A DNA stretch of 54,703 nt from Planotetraspora phitsanulokensis (lineage in GTDB: Bacteria; Actinomycetota; Actinomycetes; Streptosporangiales; Streptosporangiaceae), in the NCBI RefSeq assembly GCF_016863295.1, contig NZ_BOOP01000056.1, positions 1-54,703 on the forward strand. The letters are read 5' to 3'. This document shows, one piece after another, positions 25,271 to 33,882 of this stretch; position 1 is the first letter of the stretch, and each line of letters opens with the position of its first letter. The translations under genes and the position numbers were made by a program. The notes under the pieces are model-generated. The model did not search any database and was not told the DNA's origin. It saw nothing but the letters and a program-made list of their open reading frames with translations.

Positions 25271-25696
25271 GTGACCGAGGAAACCGAGACGCCTGCGGTG
25301 GATGTGACCGGGATCCGGGACGCTGTGAGCGTCCGACTGCCCGCCGTGAGCGCCTACCTGTCTGTGCTGCGAACGGCCACGGCCGGGCTCGCGGCGCGGC
25401 TCGACTTCACCCTGGATCAGATCGAGGATCTCCGCATCGCGGTCGACGAGGCATGCGCCATGTTGCTGCGGCACGCGGTGCCGGGCACCGATCTCCGGGC
25501 CGAGTTCGAGCTAACGGGACAGGAGATGACGGTCCGTGTGGAGGTCGACACGGTCGGTGTCAGCAGCCCCAAGCGAGACGACTTCGCCTGGATGGTGCTG
25601 ACCGCCCTGGCCGACGATGTGGACGCCATCTCCGATCATCCCGATCACATGGCGATCATGCTGCGCAAGCGGCGAGGCGCGGCGAGGCCGGCGTGA
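25271..25696 (+). CDS. Anti-sigma regulatory factor (RsbW-like)
   Basis: A 141-residue HATPase_c_2 protein. The N-box region (DQIEDLRIAVDEACAMLLRHA) is clear, while the glycine-rich G boxes are weak, as in many actinobacterial members. It probably binds the SigF-type factor encoded directly downstream and holds it inactive until an anti-anti-sigma factor acts. No anti-anti-sigma gene is in the window. GTG 25271 has GAGGAGG 5 nt upstream. It overlaps the sigma gene by GTGA (25693-25696). Confidence 0.85.
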   Translation: MTEETETPAVDVTGIRDAVSVRLPAVSAYLSVLRTATAGLAARLDFTLDQIEDLRIAVDEACAMLLRHAVPGTDLRAEFELTGQEMTVRVEVDTVGVSSPKRDDFAWMVLTALADDVDAISDHPDHMAIMLRKRRGAARPA

Positions 25697-26493
25697 CCGA
25701 AAGGACCCGTGCCATGGCCTCCGGCGACTCGGCGGTTCCCGACCGCGTGCGGGCTCGCACGCTCTTCGGTGAGCTGTCGGAGTTGCCGGCAGACGACCCG
25801 CGGCGGCAGCGCATCCGCGACGAGCTCGTCGAGCTGCACCTGCCGCTGGTGGAGTACCTCGCCCGGCGCTTCCGCAACCGCGGCGAGTGGCTCGACGACC
25901 TCACGCAGGTCGCCACGATCGGTCTCATCAAGTCGATCGACCGTTTCGACCTGGCCCGTGGCGTCGAGTTCTCCACCTATGCGACGCCGACGATCGTCGG
26001 TGAGATCAAGCGTCACTTCCGGGACAAGGGCTGGGCCGTCCGGGTGCCGCGCCGCCTGCAGGAGCTCAAGCTGTCGCTGACGAAGGCGATAAGCGAGCTG
26101 TCCCAGCGGGAGAGCCGCGCGCCCACGGTCGCCGAGCTCGCCGCGCACCTGCAGATGACCGAGGAAGAGGTGCTGGAGGGCCTGGAGTCGGCGAACGCCT
26201 ACTCGACGGTCTCCCTCGACGCACCGGACTCGGGTGACGACGACGCGCCCGCCGTGTCCGACTCGCTCGGCATCGTCGACGAGTCCCTCGAGGGCGTCGA
26301 GTATCGCGAGTCGCTGAAGCCACTGCTGGAGCGCCTGCCTCCGCGGGAGAAGCGCATCCTGTTGCTCCGCTTCTTCGGGAACATGACCCAGTCGCAGATC
26401 GCGACCGAGCTGGGCATCTCGCAGATGCACGTCTCTCGCCTGCTGGCCAGGACCCTGGCCCAGCTGCGCGAGGGCCTGACCGCCGAGGACTGA
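25693..26493 (+). CDS. SigF/SigB-type RNA polymerase sigma factor
   Basis: A 266-residue group 3 sigma factor with region 2 (LVEYLARRFRNRGEWLDDLTQVATIGLIKSIDRFDL...FSTYATPTIVGEIKRHFRDKGW), region 3 (VPRRLQELKL) and region 4 (LPPREKRILLLRFFGNMTQSQIATELGISQMHVSRLL). It is the SigF/SigB family of general stress and development sigma factors. Translational coupling to the anti-sigma gene keeps the two in balance. A terminator begins at the stop codon. Confidence 0.93.
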   Translation: MTERTRAMASGDSAVPDRVRARTLFGELSELPADDPRRQRIRDELVELHLPLVEYLARRFRNRGEWLDDLTQVATIGLIKSIDRFDLARGVEFSTYATPTIVGEIKRHFRDKGWAVRVPRRLQELKLSLTKAISELSQRESRAPTVAELAAHLQMTEEEVLEGLESANAYSTVSLDAPDSGDDDAPAVSDSLGIVDESLEGVEYRESLKPLLERLPPREKRILLLRFFGNMTQSQIATELGISQMHVSRLLARTLAQLREGLTAED

Positions 26494-26519
26494 GGGCCGC
26501 GGGATCAGTCCCGCGGCCC
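26494..26519. terminator. Bidirectional terminator with a stop codon in its loop
   Basis: GGGCCGCGGGA and TCCCGCGGCCC form a perfect 11-bp stem with the 4-nt loop TCAG. The loop contains the stop codon (TCA on the plus strand) of the convergent membrane gene, so one hairpin serves both genes. Confidence 0.75.
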
Positions 26520-26927
26520 CTCCGAATCCTGAGGGCCGTCCTCGCCCATCAGCGCCTGCGTGGACGGCGGGGCGAGCAGCGCGACCAGTGCGACCACCGC
26601 CAGGACGACGAGCGGCCAGCCGTAGATGTGCTGGCCGGCGCCGATCAGAGAGATCGCCACCGGCACGATGAAGATCTGGGTCACCACGCCCGGCCCTCGG
26701 CTCCAGCGCAGCGCCTGCCACACGCCCCAGGCCACCCAGAGCAGGGCCAGGCCGAGCAGCACGCCGAACGCCGCGACGATCAGGGCACTGGTCAGATCAG
26801 CGGGCCGGCCGATCAAGGTCTCGACGCCGACGTAGCCCCCGAGGACCAGGGCGAACACGCCCTCGACGGTCAGTACGGCCGCCGCGACGGCCAGGGTCGC
26901 GGGACGACCGGCGGTATGGCTGATCAC
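26505..26927 (-). CDS. Hypothetical membrane protein, four TM segments
   Basis: A 140-residue protein with four hydrophobic helices (about 10-32, 45-68, 78-97 and 99-120) and an acidic tail. No family was recognised with certainty. The GTG at 26927 lies 8 nt after TAGGGT and lacks a ribosome binding site, so a near-leaderless start is possible. The stop codon is inside the terminator it shares with sigF. It diverges from the lipid kinase gene. Confidence 0.65.
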   Translation of the reverse strand: MISHTAGRPATLAVAAAVLTVEGVFALVLGGYVGVETLIGRPADLTSALIVAAFGVLLGLALLWVAWGVWQALRWSRGPGVVTQIFIVPVAISLIGAGQHIYGWPLVVLAVVALVALLAPPSTQALMGEDGPQDSEGPRD

Positions 26928-27035
26928 AGTGCCCAACCCTACCCGTACGGGTCCTCGGCCCGATCGGGGCGGCATCGTCACCTGCGTGCGGGAAGTCCCC
27001 GGCGGCAGCGCCAAAACGTCGTCTAACCTTCAGGC

Positions 27036-28028
27036 ATGCGGGCTCTTCTCGTCATCAATCCGAAGGCGACCTCCACGAACCAGCGCACCCGGGACGTGCT
27101 CATCCGCGCGCTCGGAGCAGCCGTGGATCTGTCCGTCGAGGAGACCGCGTACCGGGGCCATGCGGCCGTCCTCGCGGGCACGGCTCACGCCAAGGGATTC
27201 GACGCGGTCGCCGTACTCGGCGGCGACGGCACGATCAACGAGACCGTCAACGGAATGCTCGACGGCCAGCCCGACGAGGACGCGAGCCGCCGTCCCCGTC
27301 TCATCGTCATCCCCGGCGGCAGCGCCAACGTCTTCGCGCGCGCGCTCGGGCTGCCCAACGACCCGGTCGAGGCGACCGGCGCCGTGCTCGAGGCGCTGCG
27401 CGACGGGCGGAGCAGGACCATCGGGCTCGGCCAGGCGATCTGGCATGACGAGGCGGCGGGACAGGATCCCGGCCCTACGGCCCCACCCGAGCACCGCATG
27501 TCCCGATATTTCACCTTCTGCGCTGGGCTCGGGTACGACGCGGAGGTCGTCAGAGCGGTGGAGGGCCTGCGCAGCGCGGGCTACCGGGCACGCCCCACCC
27601 TCTACGTGAACACCGCGGTGCGGCACTTCTTCGTGACCGACCGCCGCCACCCCGCCCTGCGACTGGTACGGCCCCGCCTGCCCGAGACACCGGGAATCTT
27701 CCTGGCGATCGTGTCCAACGTCTCGCCCTGGACCTACGCGGGGTCTCGCCCGATCACCCCGACGCCGTGGGCGGGCTTCGAGACGGGGCTCGACGTGCTC
27801 GGGCTGCGGAAGCTGGGCCTGCCCTCGTTCCTCAGCTTCGTCCGGCAGATCGTCGGCGAGCACTCGGGATTACCGAGGGGTAGAAACCTCGTTCAAGTTC
27901 ACGACGAACAAGAGTTCACGCTGGCGGCGACCCGCCCGGTCGCCTTCCAACTCGACGGCGACTACCTGGGAGAACGTGAATGGGTGGAATTCCGGTCCAT
28001 CCCGGACGCATTACAAGTCTTGGTCTAG
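27036..28028 (+). CDS. Diacylglycerol/lipid kinase family protein
   Basis: A 330-residue DagK-type kinase. The N-terminal nucleotide-binding domain has INPKAT and the hallmark VLGGDGTINETVNGML. A second glycine motif (IPGGSANVFARALGLP) follows, and the C-terminal beta-sandwich ends at FRSIPDALQVLV. It probably phosphorylates diacylglycerol or a related lipid at the membrane. The ATG lies 6 nt after TAACCT without a ribosome binding site, indicating leaderless translation. Two bases after its stop comes a large inverted repeat. Confidence 0.86.
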   Translation: MRALLVINPKATSTNQRTRDVLIRALGAAVDLSVEETAYRGHAAVLAGTAHAKGFDAVAVLGGDGTINETVNGMLDGQPDEDASRRPRLIVIPGGSANVFARALGLPNDPVEATGAVLEALRDGRSRTIGLGQAIWHDEAAGQDPGPTAPPEHRMSRYFTFCAGLGYDAEVVRAVEGLRSAGYRARPTLYVNTAVRHFFVTDRRHPALRLVRPRLPETPGIFLAIVSNVSPWTYAGSRPITPTPWAGFETGLDVLGLRKLGLPSFLSFVRQIVGEHSGLPRGRNLVQVHDEQEFTLAATRPVAFQLDGDYLGEREWVEFRSIPDALQVLV

Positions 28029-28029
28029 C

Positions 28030-28056
28030 GCGTCACATGTAGTCATAGTGTGACGC
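28030..28056. terminator. Inverted repeat GCGTCACA-N11-TGTGACGC
   Basis: Perfect 8-bp arms (28030-28037 and 28049-28056) flank an 11-nt centre directly after dagK. It could be a hairpin terminator or an operator for whiB1. The arms face outward relative to a CRP site, so a CRP box is unlikely. Confidence 0.4.
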
Positions 28057-28082
28057 ATCCGACAGCCATGCCGGGCAAAACC

Positions 28083-28112
28083 TTGTCCCAAACCTCTTGT
28101 GTGGTCTAGTCC
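28083..28112 (+). promoter_or_regulatory. whiB1: Candidate whiB1 promoter
   Basis: TTGTCC (28084-28089) and TAGTCC (28107-28112) are near-consensus hexamers about 17-18 bp apart, over 200 bp upstream of whiB1, so the leader would be long. The -10 overlaps TGGTCTAG, the core half of a DasR dre site. Confidence 0.35.
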
Positions 28113-28315
28113 CGGCTGAAAAGCTGAAGTACGACGTCGGAACGTAGGACCTTTACGGAAGCCACAGCCTCCTGAAGGACTCCGACGATCATGTGGACAA
28201 GCCCGGCCTAAACCGATGTGCCGGGCAAGTCCACGCATCAGTTAGTGAAAGTGTTCACAAAGTTTCGACGGCCAGCGGAGCCACGGAGGCTCCACTTGAC
28301 GAAGGAGTGGAACGC

Positions 28316-28570
28316 ATGGACTGGCGCCACCGCGCTGCCTGCCGTGACGTGGATCCGGAGCTGTTCTTCCCCATCGGGAACACGGGTCCCGCGCTGATGC
28401 AGATCGAAGAGGCCAAGCAGGTGTGCCGGCAGTGCTCGGTCACCGAGTCATGCCTCAAGTGGGCTCTGGAGTCCGGCCAGGACGCCGGCGTCTGGGGTGG
28501 GCTCAGTGAGGACGAGCGACGCGCCCTCAAGCGCCGTACCGCTCGCGCTCGTGCCCGGGCCGGCGTCTGA
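28316..28570 (+). CDS. whiB1: WhiB family transcriptional regulator (WhiB1-like)
   Basis: An 84-residue WhiB protein with four cluster-binding cysteines at 9, 37, 40 and 46 and the GVWGG turn followed by a basic C-terminal region (RRALKRRTARARARAG). Length and cysteine spacing match what I recall of M. tuberculosis WhiB1, an essential [4Fe-4S] nitric-oxide-sensitive partner of the housekeeping sigma factor. GAAGGAG lies 8 nt before the ATG. It is convergent with pdtaS, the same pairing as Rv3219/Rv3220c. The 287-bp upstream region includes an inverted repeat and two TGGTCTAG elements. Confidence 0.92.
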   Translation: MDWRHRAACRDVDPELFFPIGNTGPALMQIEEAKQVCRQCSVTESCLKWALESGQDAGVWGGLSEDERRALKRRTARARARAGV

Positions 28571-28581
28571 CGACCACCTGA

Positions 28582-30072
28582 TCACCGGGGATTTCCAGCC
28601 TCACCCCTGGTTTCGGGCTGCACTGGAATGCTGAGGATGACCTCGGTACCCCCGCCTTTCCTTCGCTCGACGGCCAGGCGGCCCGACAGCTCGCCGACGA
28701 CCAGCGTGCGCACGATCTGCAGCCCCAGGCTGCCGGTCGCCTCGAGGTCGAAGTCCGGCGGCAGGCCCTTCCCGTCGTCCGCCACCACCACCTCCAGCCG
28801 GTCGGAATCGCGATGTGCGATCACCTGCACATTTCCCGACTTGTGCGAGAAACCGTGCTCAACGGCATTCTGCAACAGCTCTGTGAGGACCATCGCGATC
28901 GGGGTGGCCACAGCGGCGGGCAGCACCCCGAAACTCCCGATCCGCTGAGGTAGCACGTGGGCCAGTGACACCTCCGCCGTCATGGTGATGACCCGGTCCG
29001 CGATGTCGTCGAACTCCACCATCTCCTCGGGCATCTGCGCGAGGATCTCGTGGACGATCGCGATCGAGCCGACCCGCCGGACCGCCTCGTTGAGGGCCTC
29101 CTGACCCTCGGGATTGTTGAGCCGGCGCGCCTGGAGCCGCAGCAACGCCGCGACCGTCTGCAGGTTGTTCTTGACCCGGTGATGGATCTCGCGGATCGTG
29201 GCGTCCTTGGTCAGCAGTTCCCGCTCCCGGCGCCGCAACTCGGTCACGTCGCGGATGAGCACGAGGGCCCCGATCCGCCCCCCGCCGACGATCAGCGGGA
29301 TCGCCCGCAACTGGACCACCGTGCCGCCGTGCTCCACCTCGGTCTCCCGGGGCTCCTTGCCGCTGGCGACGAGCATCAGGTCCTCGTTGATCGGCTCGTC
29401 CGAGTAGCACAGGTCGGCGGTCGTCTTCCCGAGGTCCGCACCGACGAGGTCGGCGTGCAGGCCGAGACGCCGGTAGGCCGACAGGGCGTTCGGAGAGGCG
29501 TAGGTCACCCGCCCCGCGCGGTCGAGGCGCAGCAGGCCGTCTCCCACCCGCGGTGACCGGACCAGGATCGGCTCCTCCTCCTTGAAGGGGAACCGGCCCT
29601 CGGCGACCATCTGGGCGAGGTCGGAGGCGCTCTGCAGGTAGGTCAGCTCCAGCCTGGACGGCGTGCGGGCCGACGACAGGTTCGTGGACCGCTGGATGAC
29701 ACCGATGAAGTGGCCGCCGCGGCCCCGCCGTACCGGGATGGTCTCCTCCCGGACCGGCACGCCGCTGGACCAGTCGGGATCGCCCTCCCGGCAGATCCGG
29801 TGCTCGGTCCACGCGATGTCGATCAACGGCCGCTCCCCCTTGCCGGAGATCGCGCCCACGACGTCGTCGTGGTAAACGGTGGGCCCGGTGGTCGGCCGCA
29901 TCTGCGCCACCGCCACCCAGCCTGAGCCGTCCCTGTGCGGGATCCACAGGATCAGGTCGGCGAATGACAGGTCGGCGAGCAACTGCCAGTCGGAGACCAG
30001 TGAGTGGATCCAGTCGAGGTCGGCTGGTTCGAGCGCGGTGTGACGGCACACCAGGTCACTGAGAGTCGGCAC
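28582..30072 (-). CDS. pdtaS: Sensor histidine kinase PdtaS
   Basis: A 496-residue soluble kinase: N-terminal GAF-like domain (about 1-150), PAS domain (about 180-285), then HisKA_2 with the phospho-accepting histidine in IREIHHRVKNNLQTVAALL and an HATPase domain (TELLQNAVEHGF, VVADDGKGLP, GSLGLQIVRTLV). PdtaS works with the RNA-binding antiterminator PdtaR, which is not in this window. I favour the GTG at 30072, because the protein then begins PTLSDLVCRHT like known PdtaS; a GTG at 30123 is also open but leaves only 8-17 bp to bioF. No ribosome binding site is clear for either. Confidence 0.88.
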   Translation of the reverse strand: MPTLSDLVCRHTALEPADLDWIHSLVSDWQLLADLSFADLILWIPHRDGSGWVAVAQMRPTTGPTVYHDDVVGAISGKGERPLIDIAWTEHRICREGDPDWSSGVPVREETIPVRRGRGGHFIGVIQRSTNLSSARTPSRLELTYLQSASDLAQMVAEGRFPFKEEEPILVRSPRVGDGLLRLDRAGRVTYASPNALSAYRRLGLHADLVGADLGKTTADLCYSDEPINEDLMLVASGKEPRETEVEHGGTVVQLRAIPLIVGGGRIGALVLIRDVTELRRRERELLTKDATIREIHHRVKNNLQTVAALLRLQARRLNNPEGQEALNEAVRRVGSIAIVHEILAQMPEEMVEFDDIADRVITMTAEVSLAHVLPQRIGSFGVLPAAVATPIAMVLTELLQNAVEHGFSHKSGNVQVIAHRDSDRLEVVVADDGKGLPPDFDLEATGSLGLQIVRTLVVGELSGRLAVERRKGGGTEVILSIPVQPETRGEAGNPR

Positions 30073-30140
30073 GTGTGCATGATGCGACGTGATGCGGCCT
30101 GAAAGCGAATCGACCTCTGTCACCTGGCAGTATGCACTCC

Positions 30141-31292
30141 ATGACGCGACCGCTCGACAGATTGCGCACAGCCGCCGCCGAGCGGGAGGCCGCGGGCCTG
30201 CGGCGGGTCCTGCGGCCGCGGACCCCCGACCACGACGGACTGCTCGACCTGGCCTCCAACGACTATCTGGGCCTGTCCAGGGACGAGCGCCTGGTCGAGG
30301 CCTCCGTGCGCGCGACCCGCGAATGGGGGACGGGCTCGACCGGCTCGCGGCTGGTCACCGGGACGACCCGGCTCCACGCCGATCTGGAGGAGCGGCTGGC
30401 CGCCTTCACCCATGCCGACCGCGCCCTGGTCTTCTCCTCCGGATATCTCGCCAACCTGGGAGCGGTGACCGCGCTGGCGCGGGGCGGTCTGGTGGTCTCC
30501 GACTCCGGCAACCACGCCTCGATCGTCGACGCCTGCCGCCTGTCCCGGTCGCGGGTGGCGGTGACCCCGCACGGAGACGCCGACGCCGTCGACAAGGTCC
30601 TCTCCGAGCGATCGGAGGAGCACGCGATCATCGTGACCGACGCCGTCTTCTCCGTCGACGGCGACCTCGCGCCGCTCCACCGGCTGCACGCGGTGGCCGT
30701 ACGGCACGGCGCGTTCCTGATCGTGGACGAGGCGCACGCGCTGGGCGTCGTCGGCGATCAGGGCCGAGGAGCGGTTCACGAAGCGGGCCTTTCGGGGGAT
30801 TCTCATATTGTGAGAACTGTCACGCTCTCCAAGTCGCTGGGGTCCCAGGGAGGCGCCGTGCTGGGGGCCGCCGAAGTGATCGAGACACTCGTCGACACAG
30901 GCCGTTCGTTCATCTTCGACACCGGCCTCGCTCCCGCCTGCGCGGGCGCGGCGCTGGCCGCGCTCGAGATCTTGGAAGAGTCGCCCGACCTGCCCCGACA
31001 GGCGCGGTCGCGGGCCCGCGCCCTGGCCGGTATGGCCCGGGAGACGGGGCTTGAGACCAGTGAACCGGCGGCGGCGGTCGTCCCCGTGGTGCTCGGTCCG
31101 CCGCACCTCGCGCTCGCGGCGGCGAACCTGTGTGCGGAACGCGGCATACGCGTGGGATGCTTCCGTCCACCATCGGTGCCCCGTGGCCGGTCCAGCCTCA
31201 GGTTGACCGCCCGGGCCGATCTGAGGTCCGATGATCTCGCGGCGGTCAGGGGCGCGCTCACCGCTGTGGCCGAACTGAAGGTGGACACGTGA
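30141..31292 (+). CDS. bioF: 8-amino-7-oxononanoate synthase
   Basis: A 383-residue PLP-dependent alpha-oxoamine synthase making the biotin precursor 8-amino-7-oxononanoate from pimeloyl-thioester and alanine. Seen are [26 protein letters not shown], the cofactor-binding [10 protein letters not shown] and the Schiff-base lysine in [14 protein letters not shown] at 30132 is an alternative start. It leads the cluster bioF-gntR-bioD-bioB and overlaps the GntR gene by GTGA. No bioA is present in the window. Confidence 0.92.
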   Translation: MTRPLDRLRTAAAEREAAGLRRVLRPRTPDHDGLLDLASNDYLGLSRDERLVEASVRATREWGTGSTGSRLVTGTTRLHADLEERLAAFTHADRALVFSSGYLANLGAVTALARGGLVVSDSGNHASIVDACRLSRSRVAVTPHGDADAVDKVLSERSEEHAIIVTDAVFSVDGDLAPLHRLHAVAVRHGAFLIVDEAHALGVVGDQGRGAVHEAGLSGDSHIVRTVTLSKSLGSQGGAVLGAAEVIETLVDTGRSFIFDTGLAPACAGAALAALEILEESPDLPRQARSRARALAGMARETGLETSEPAAAVVPVVLGPPHLALAAANLCAERGIRVGCFRPPSVPRGRSSLRLTARADLRSDDLAAVRGALTAVAELKVDT

Positions 31293-32017
31293 CGGAGCAC
31301 AGCGAGGACTCTCCCAGGGTTCCCAAGTACTACGACGTCAAGCGGAACCTGCTGGAGCTCACCAAGAGCCTTCCGCCCGGCAGCGCCCTGCCTCCGGAGC
31401 GGACCCTCGCCGTGCGGTTCGAGACCTCCAGGACGACGGTCCGCCAGGCTCTGTCCGAGCTCGTGGTCGAGGGCCGGCTGCTGCGGATCCAGGGCAAGGG
31501 CACTTTCGTCGCCCAGCCCAAGGTGGCCCAGGTCCTCCAGCTCACGTCGTACACCGGCGATCTGCGGACGGTCGGCCTCGAGCCGGACACCAAAATCCTC
31601 GACATCAGCTACATCACGGCCGACGAGGCCCTCGGACGGCGGCTCGCGATCAATCCGGGCGGCCGCGTGTTGCGGGTCCACCGCCTGCGCCTGGCCAACG
31701 GCGAGCCGATGTCGATCGACACCACCCACCTGTCGGCGCGGCGCTTCCCGCGCCTCAGGCGCGAACTCGAGGGCCACTCCTCCCTCTACGAGACGCTGCA
31801 CACCGCCTACAACGTGCGGCTCACCGACGCCGAGGAGGTCATCGAGACCGTCCTCGCCACGCCGTACGACGCGCAGATCCTCGGCGTGGACGTCGGCCTG
31901 CCCATGCTCATGCTGACCCGGCACGCCTTCGACGCGGACGGCAACCCGGTCGAGTTCGCCCAGTCGCTCTACCGCGGCGACCGCTACAAGTTCGTGACGC
32001 GCCTCAGGAGGCCGTAG
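31289..32017 (+). CDS. DasR-like GntR/HutC family regulator
   Basis: A 242-residue protein with a GntR winged helix ([42 protein letters not shown]) and a C-terminal UTRA ligand domain ending [12 protein letters not shown]. Long stretches agree with Streptomyces DasR as I remember it ([38 protein letters not shown]), the glucosamine-6-phosphate-responsive global regulator. Here the gene lies inside the biotin cluster, coupled to bioF by GTGA and 17 bp before bioD. It may be a DasR paralogue reused for biotin genes or simply lodged there. No full dre site was seen before bioF. Confidence 0.85.
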   Translation: MTEHSEDSPRVPKYYDVKRNLLELTKSLPPGSALPPERTLAVRFETSRTTVRQALSELVVEGRLLRIQGKGTFVAQPKVAQVLQLTSYTGDLRTVGLEPDTKILDISYITADEALGRRLAINPGGRVLRVHRLRLANGEPMSIDTTHLSARRFPRLRRELEGHSSLYETLHTAYNVRLTDAEEVIETVLATPYDAQILGVDVGLPMLMLTRHAFDADGNPVEFAQSLYRGDRYKFVTRLRRP

Positions 32018-32021
32018 GTCC

Positions 32022-32034
32022 TAGGCTGCGGTGG
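32022..32034 (+). promoter_or_regulatory. bioD: Leaderless bioD promoter -10
   Basis: TAGGCT (32022-32027) lies exactly 7 nt before the ATG, immediately after the GntR stop codon, so bioD-bioB can be transcribed apart from bioF-gntR. No clear -35 element. Confidence 0.55.
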
Positions 32035-32757
32035 ATGAGCATTCTCGTTGTCACCGGCACGGACACAGGGGTCGGCAAGACGGTGGTGACGGCCGCCGTC
32101 GCGGCCCTCGCCCTGGACAGGGGCGCCGCCGTCGCCGTCGTGAAGCCCGCTCAGACCGGTGTGGCGCCGGGCGAGGTCGGCGACCTCGACGAGGTGATCC
32201 GGCTGTCGGGGGTCACGACGACGTTCGAGTTCGCCCGGTTCCCCGACCCGCTCTCTCCCGCGGCCGCGGCCCGGGTCGCGGGCCTGCCGCCGATCTCGCT
32301 GTCCGAGGCGGCGGCGCGCGTCCGTGAGCTCGCCGAGTCGCACCGGCTCGTGATCGTCGAAGGCGCCGGCGGCCTCCTCGTCCGCTTCGACGAGGACGGC
32401 GGGACGCTCGCGGACCTGGCCAGGGAGCTCCACGCGCCGGTCGTGGTGGTGGCGCGGGCCGGCCTGGGCACGCTCAACCACACCGCGCTCACGCTGGAGG
32501 CCATGGCGGGCCGGGGCCTCGAACTCGCCGGAGTGGTGATCGGCTCGTGGCCCGCCGATCCCGGCCTCGCCGAACGGTGCAACGTGACAGACCTCGAGAC
32601 GCTCGCCGCGCGACCGCTCGCCGGCGCGTTGCCAGAGGGCGCGGGCGGACTGACCAGGGAGGAGTTCGCCCGCACGGCCCGAGCCGGACTCGCCCCCACC
32701 CTCGGGGGTGTGTTCGATCCCTCCGGATTCCGCTCGACCTTTAAGCTTTCGTCGTGA
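32035..32757 (+). CDS. bioD: ATP-dependent dethiobiotin synthetase
   Basis: A 240-residue BioD that carboxylates and closes diaminopelargonate to dethiobiotin. The P-loop is [13 protein letters not shown] at the N-terminus; VVKPAQTG and [11 protein letters not shown] follow as in the family. It lacks a ribosome binding site and has TAGGCT 7 nt upstream, so it is probably read from a leaderless transcript besides any read-through from gntR. Its end overlaps bioB by GTGA. Confidence 0.92.
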   Translation: MSILVVTGTDTGVGKTVVTAAVAALALDRGAAVAVVKPAQTGVAPGEVGDLDEVIRLSGVTTTFEFARFPDPLSPAAAARVAGLPPISLSEAAARVRELAESHRLVIVEGAGGLLVRFDEDGGTLADLARELHAPVVVVARAGLGTLNHTALTLEAMAGRGLELAGVVIGSWPADPGLAERCNVTDLETLAARPLAGALPEGAGGLTREEFARTARAGLAPTLGGVFDPSGFRSTFKLSS

Positions 32758-33794
32758 CCGAAACCCCGCAGTCGTCCGCAGCAGAACGCAGCCCGTTGGA
32801 AACCGACATCGTGGAAGTCGCCCGCGTCCAGGTGCTGGAGCAGGGCAAGGGTCTGGACGCGGCACAGGCGCTGGCCTGCCTCACGTTGCCCGACGAGCGT
32901 CTGCCCGAATTGCTCGCACTGGCTCATGAGGTGCGGATGAAGTGGTGCGGCCCCGAGGTCGAGGTCGAGGGGATCATCTCCCTCAAGACCGGCGGCTGCC
33001 CGGAGGACTGCCACTTCTGCTCGCAGTCGGGCCAGTTCTCCTCCCCCGTCAGGGCCGCCTGGCTGGACATCCCGTCCCTGGTCCAGGCGGCGGTGGAGAC
33101 CGCACAGACCGGAGCGACGGAGTTCTGCATCGTCGCGGCCGTGCGCGGGCCCGACCGGCGGCTCATGGACCAGGTGCGCGAGGGCGTGAAGGCCATCCGC
33201 GAGGCCGTGGACATCAACGTCGCCTGCTCGCTGGGCATGCTGACCCAGGCCCAGGTCGACGAGCTCGCCGAGATGGGGGTCCACCGCTACAACCACAACC
33301 TGGAGACGGCGCGCTCCCACTTCTCCCACGTGGTGACGACCCACACCTGGCAGGAGCGCTGGGACACCTGCCTGATGGTCCGCGAAGCAGGCATGGAGCT
33401 GTGCTGCGGCGGCATCGTCGGCATGGGCGAGACGCTGGAGCAGCGGGCCGAGTTCGCCGCCCAGCTCGGCGAGCTGGCACCCGACGAGGTGCCGCTCAAC
33501 TTCCTCAACCCGCGTCCGGGCACGCCGTTCTCCGACTACCCGCTCGTGGCGGGCGCGGAGGCGCTCAAGACGATCGCCACGTTCCGCCTCGCCCTGCCGC
33601 GCACGATCCTGCGCTACGCGGGAGGGCGCGAGCTGACGCTCGGCGACCTCGGCACGCGCGACGGCATGCTCGGCGGCATCAACGCGATCATCGTGGGCAA
33701 CTATCTGACCACGCTCGGGCGCTCACCCGAGCAGGACCTCGGGCTGCTGGCCGACCTGAAGATGCCGATCAAGGCGCTGTCCGACACCTTGTAG
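32754..33794 (+). CDS. bioB: Biotin synthase
   Basis: A 346-residue radical SAM enzyme inserting sulfur into dethiobiotin. The [4Fe-4S]-SAM motif CPEDCHFC (residues about 80-87) is intact, as are the [2Fe-2S] ligand region and the NHNLET-type segment ([12 protein letters not shown]). Actinobacterial BioB is a sulfur-donating enzyme that needs cluster repair, and the probable helper bsaP lies 1.8 kb downstream on the other strand. Coupled to bioD by a 4-bp overlap. Confidence 0.95.
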   Translation: MTETPQSSAAERSPLETDIVEVARVQVLEQGKGLDAAQALACLTLPDERLPELLALAHEVRMKWCGPEVEVEGIISLKTGGCPEDCHFCSQSGQFSSPVRAAWLDIPSLVQAAVETAQTGATEFCIVAAVRGPDRRLMDQVREGVKAIREAVDINVACSLGMLTQAQVDELAEMGVHRYNHNLETARSHFSHVVTTHTWQERWDTCLMVREAGMELCCGGIVGMGETLEQRAEFAAQLGELAPDEVPLNFLNPRPGTPFSDYPLVAGAEALKTIATFRLALPRTILRYAGGRELTLGDLGTRDGMLGGINAIIVGNYLTTLGRSPEQDLGLLADLKMPIKALSDTL

Positions 33795-33882
33795 CCGACG
33801 GGGTGTCAACGCGCCGATTCGGGGAAGTTCTGCCAGACCAAGAGCCCAAACCGGCTAAGTGACTGACTGGTAGGTTCACCGC

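Noticed and set aside
28030-28056. CRP site before whiB1
   Set aside because: The TCACA and TGTGA arms are 11 bp apart and point the wrong way for TGTGA-N6-TCACA; a hairpin or other operator fits better.
30141-33794. Complete biotin pathway
   Set aside because: bioF, bioD and bioB are present but bioA and a biotin protein ligase were not found in the window.
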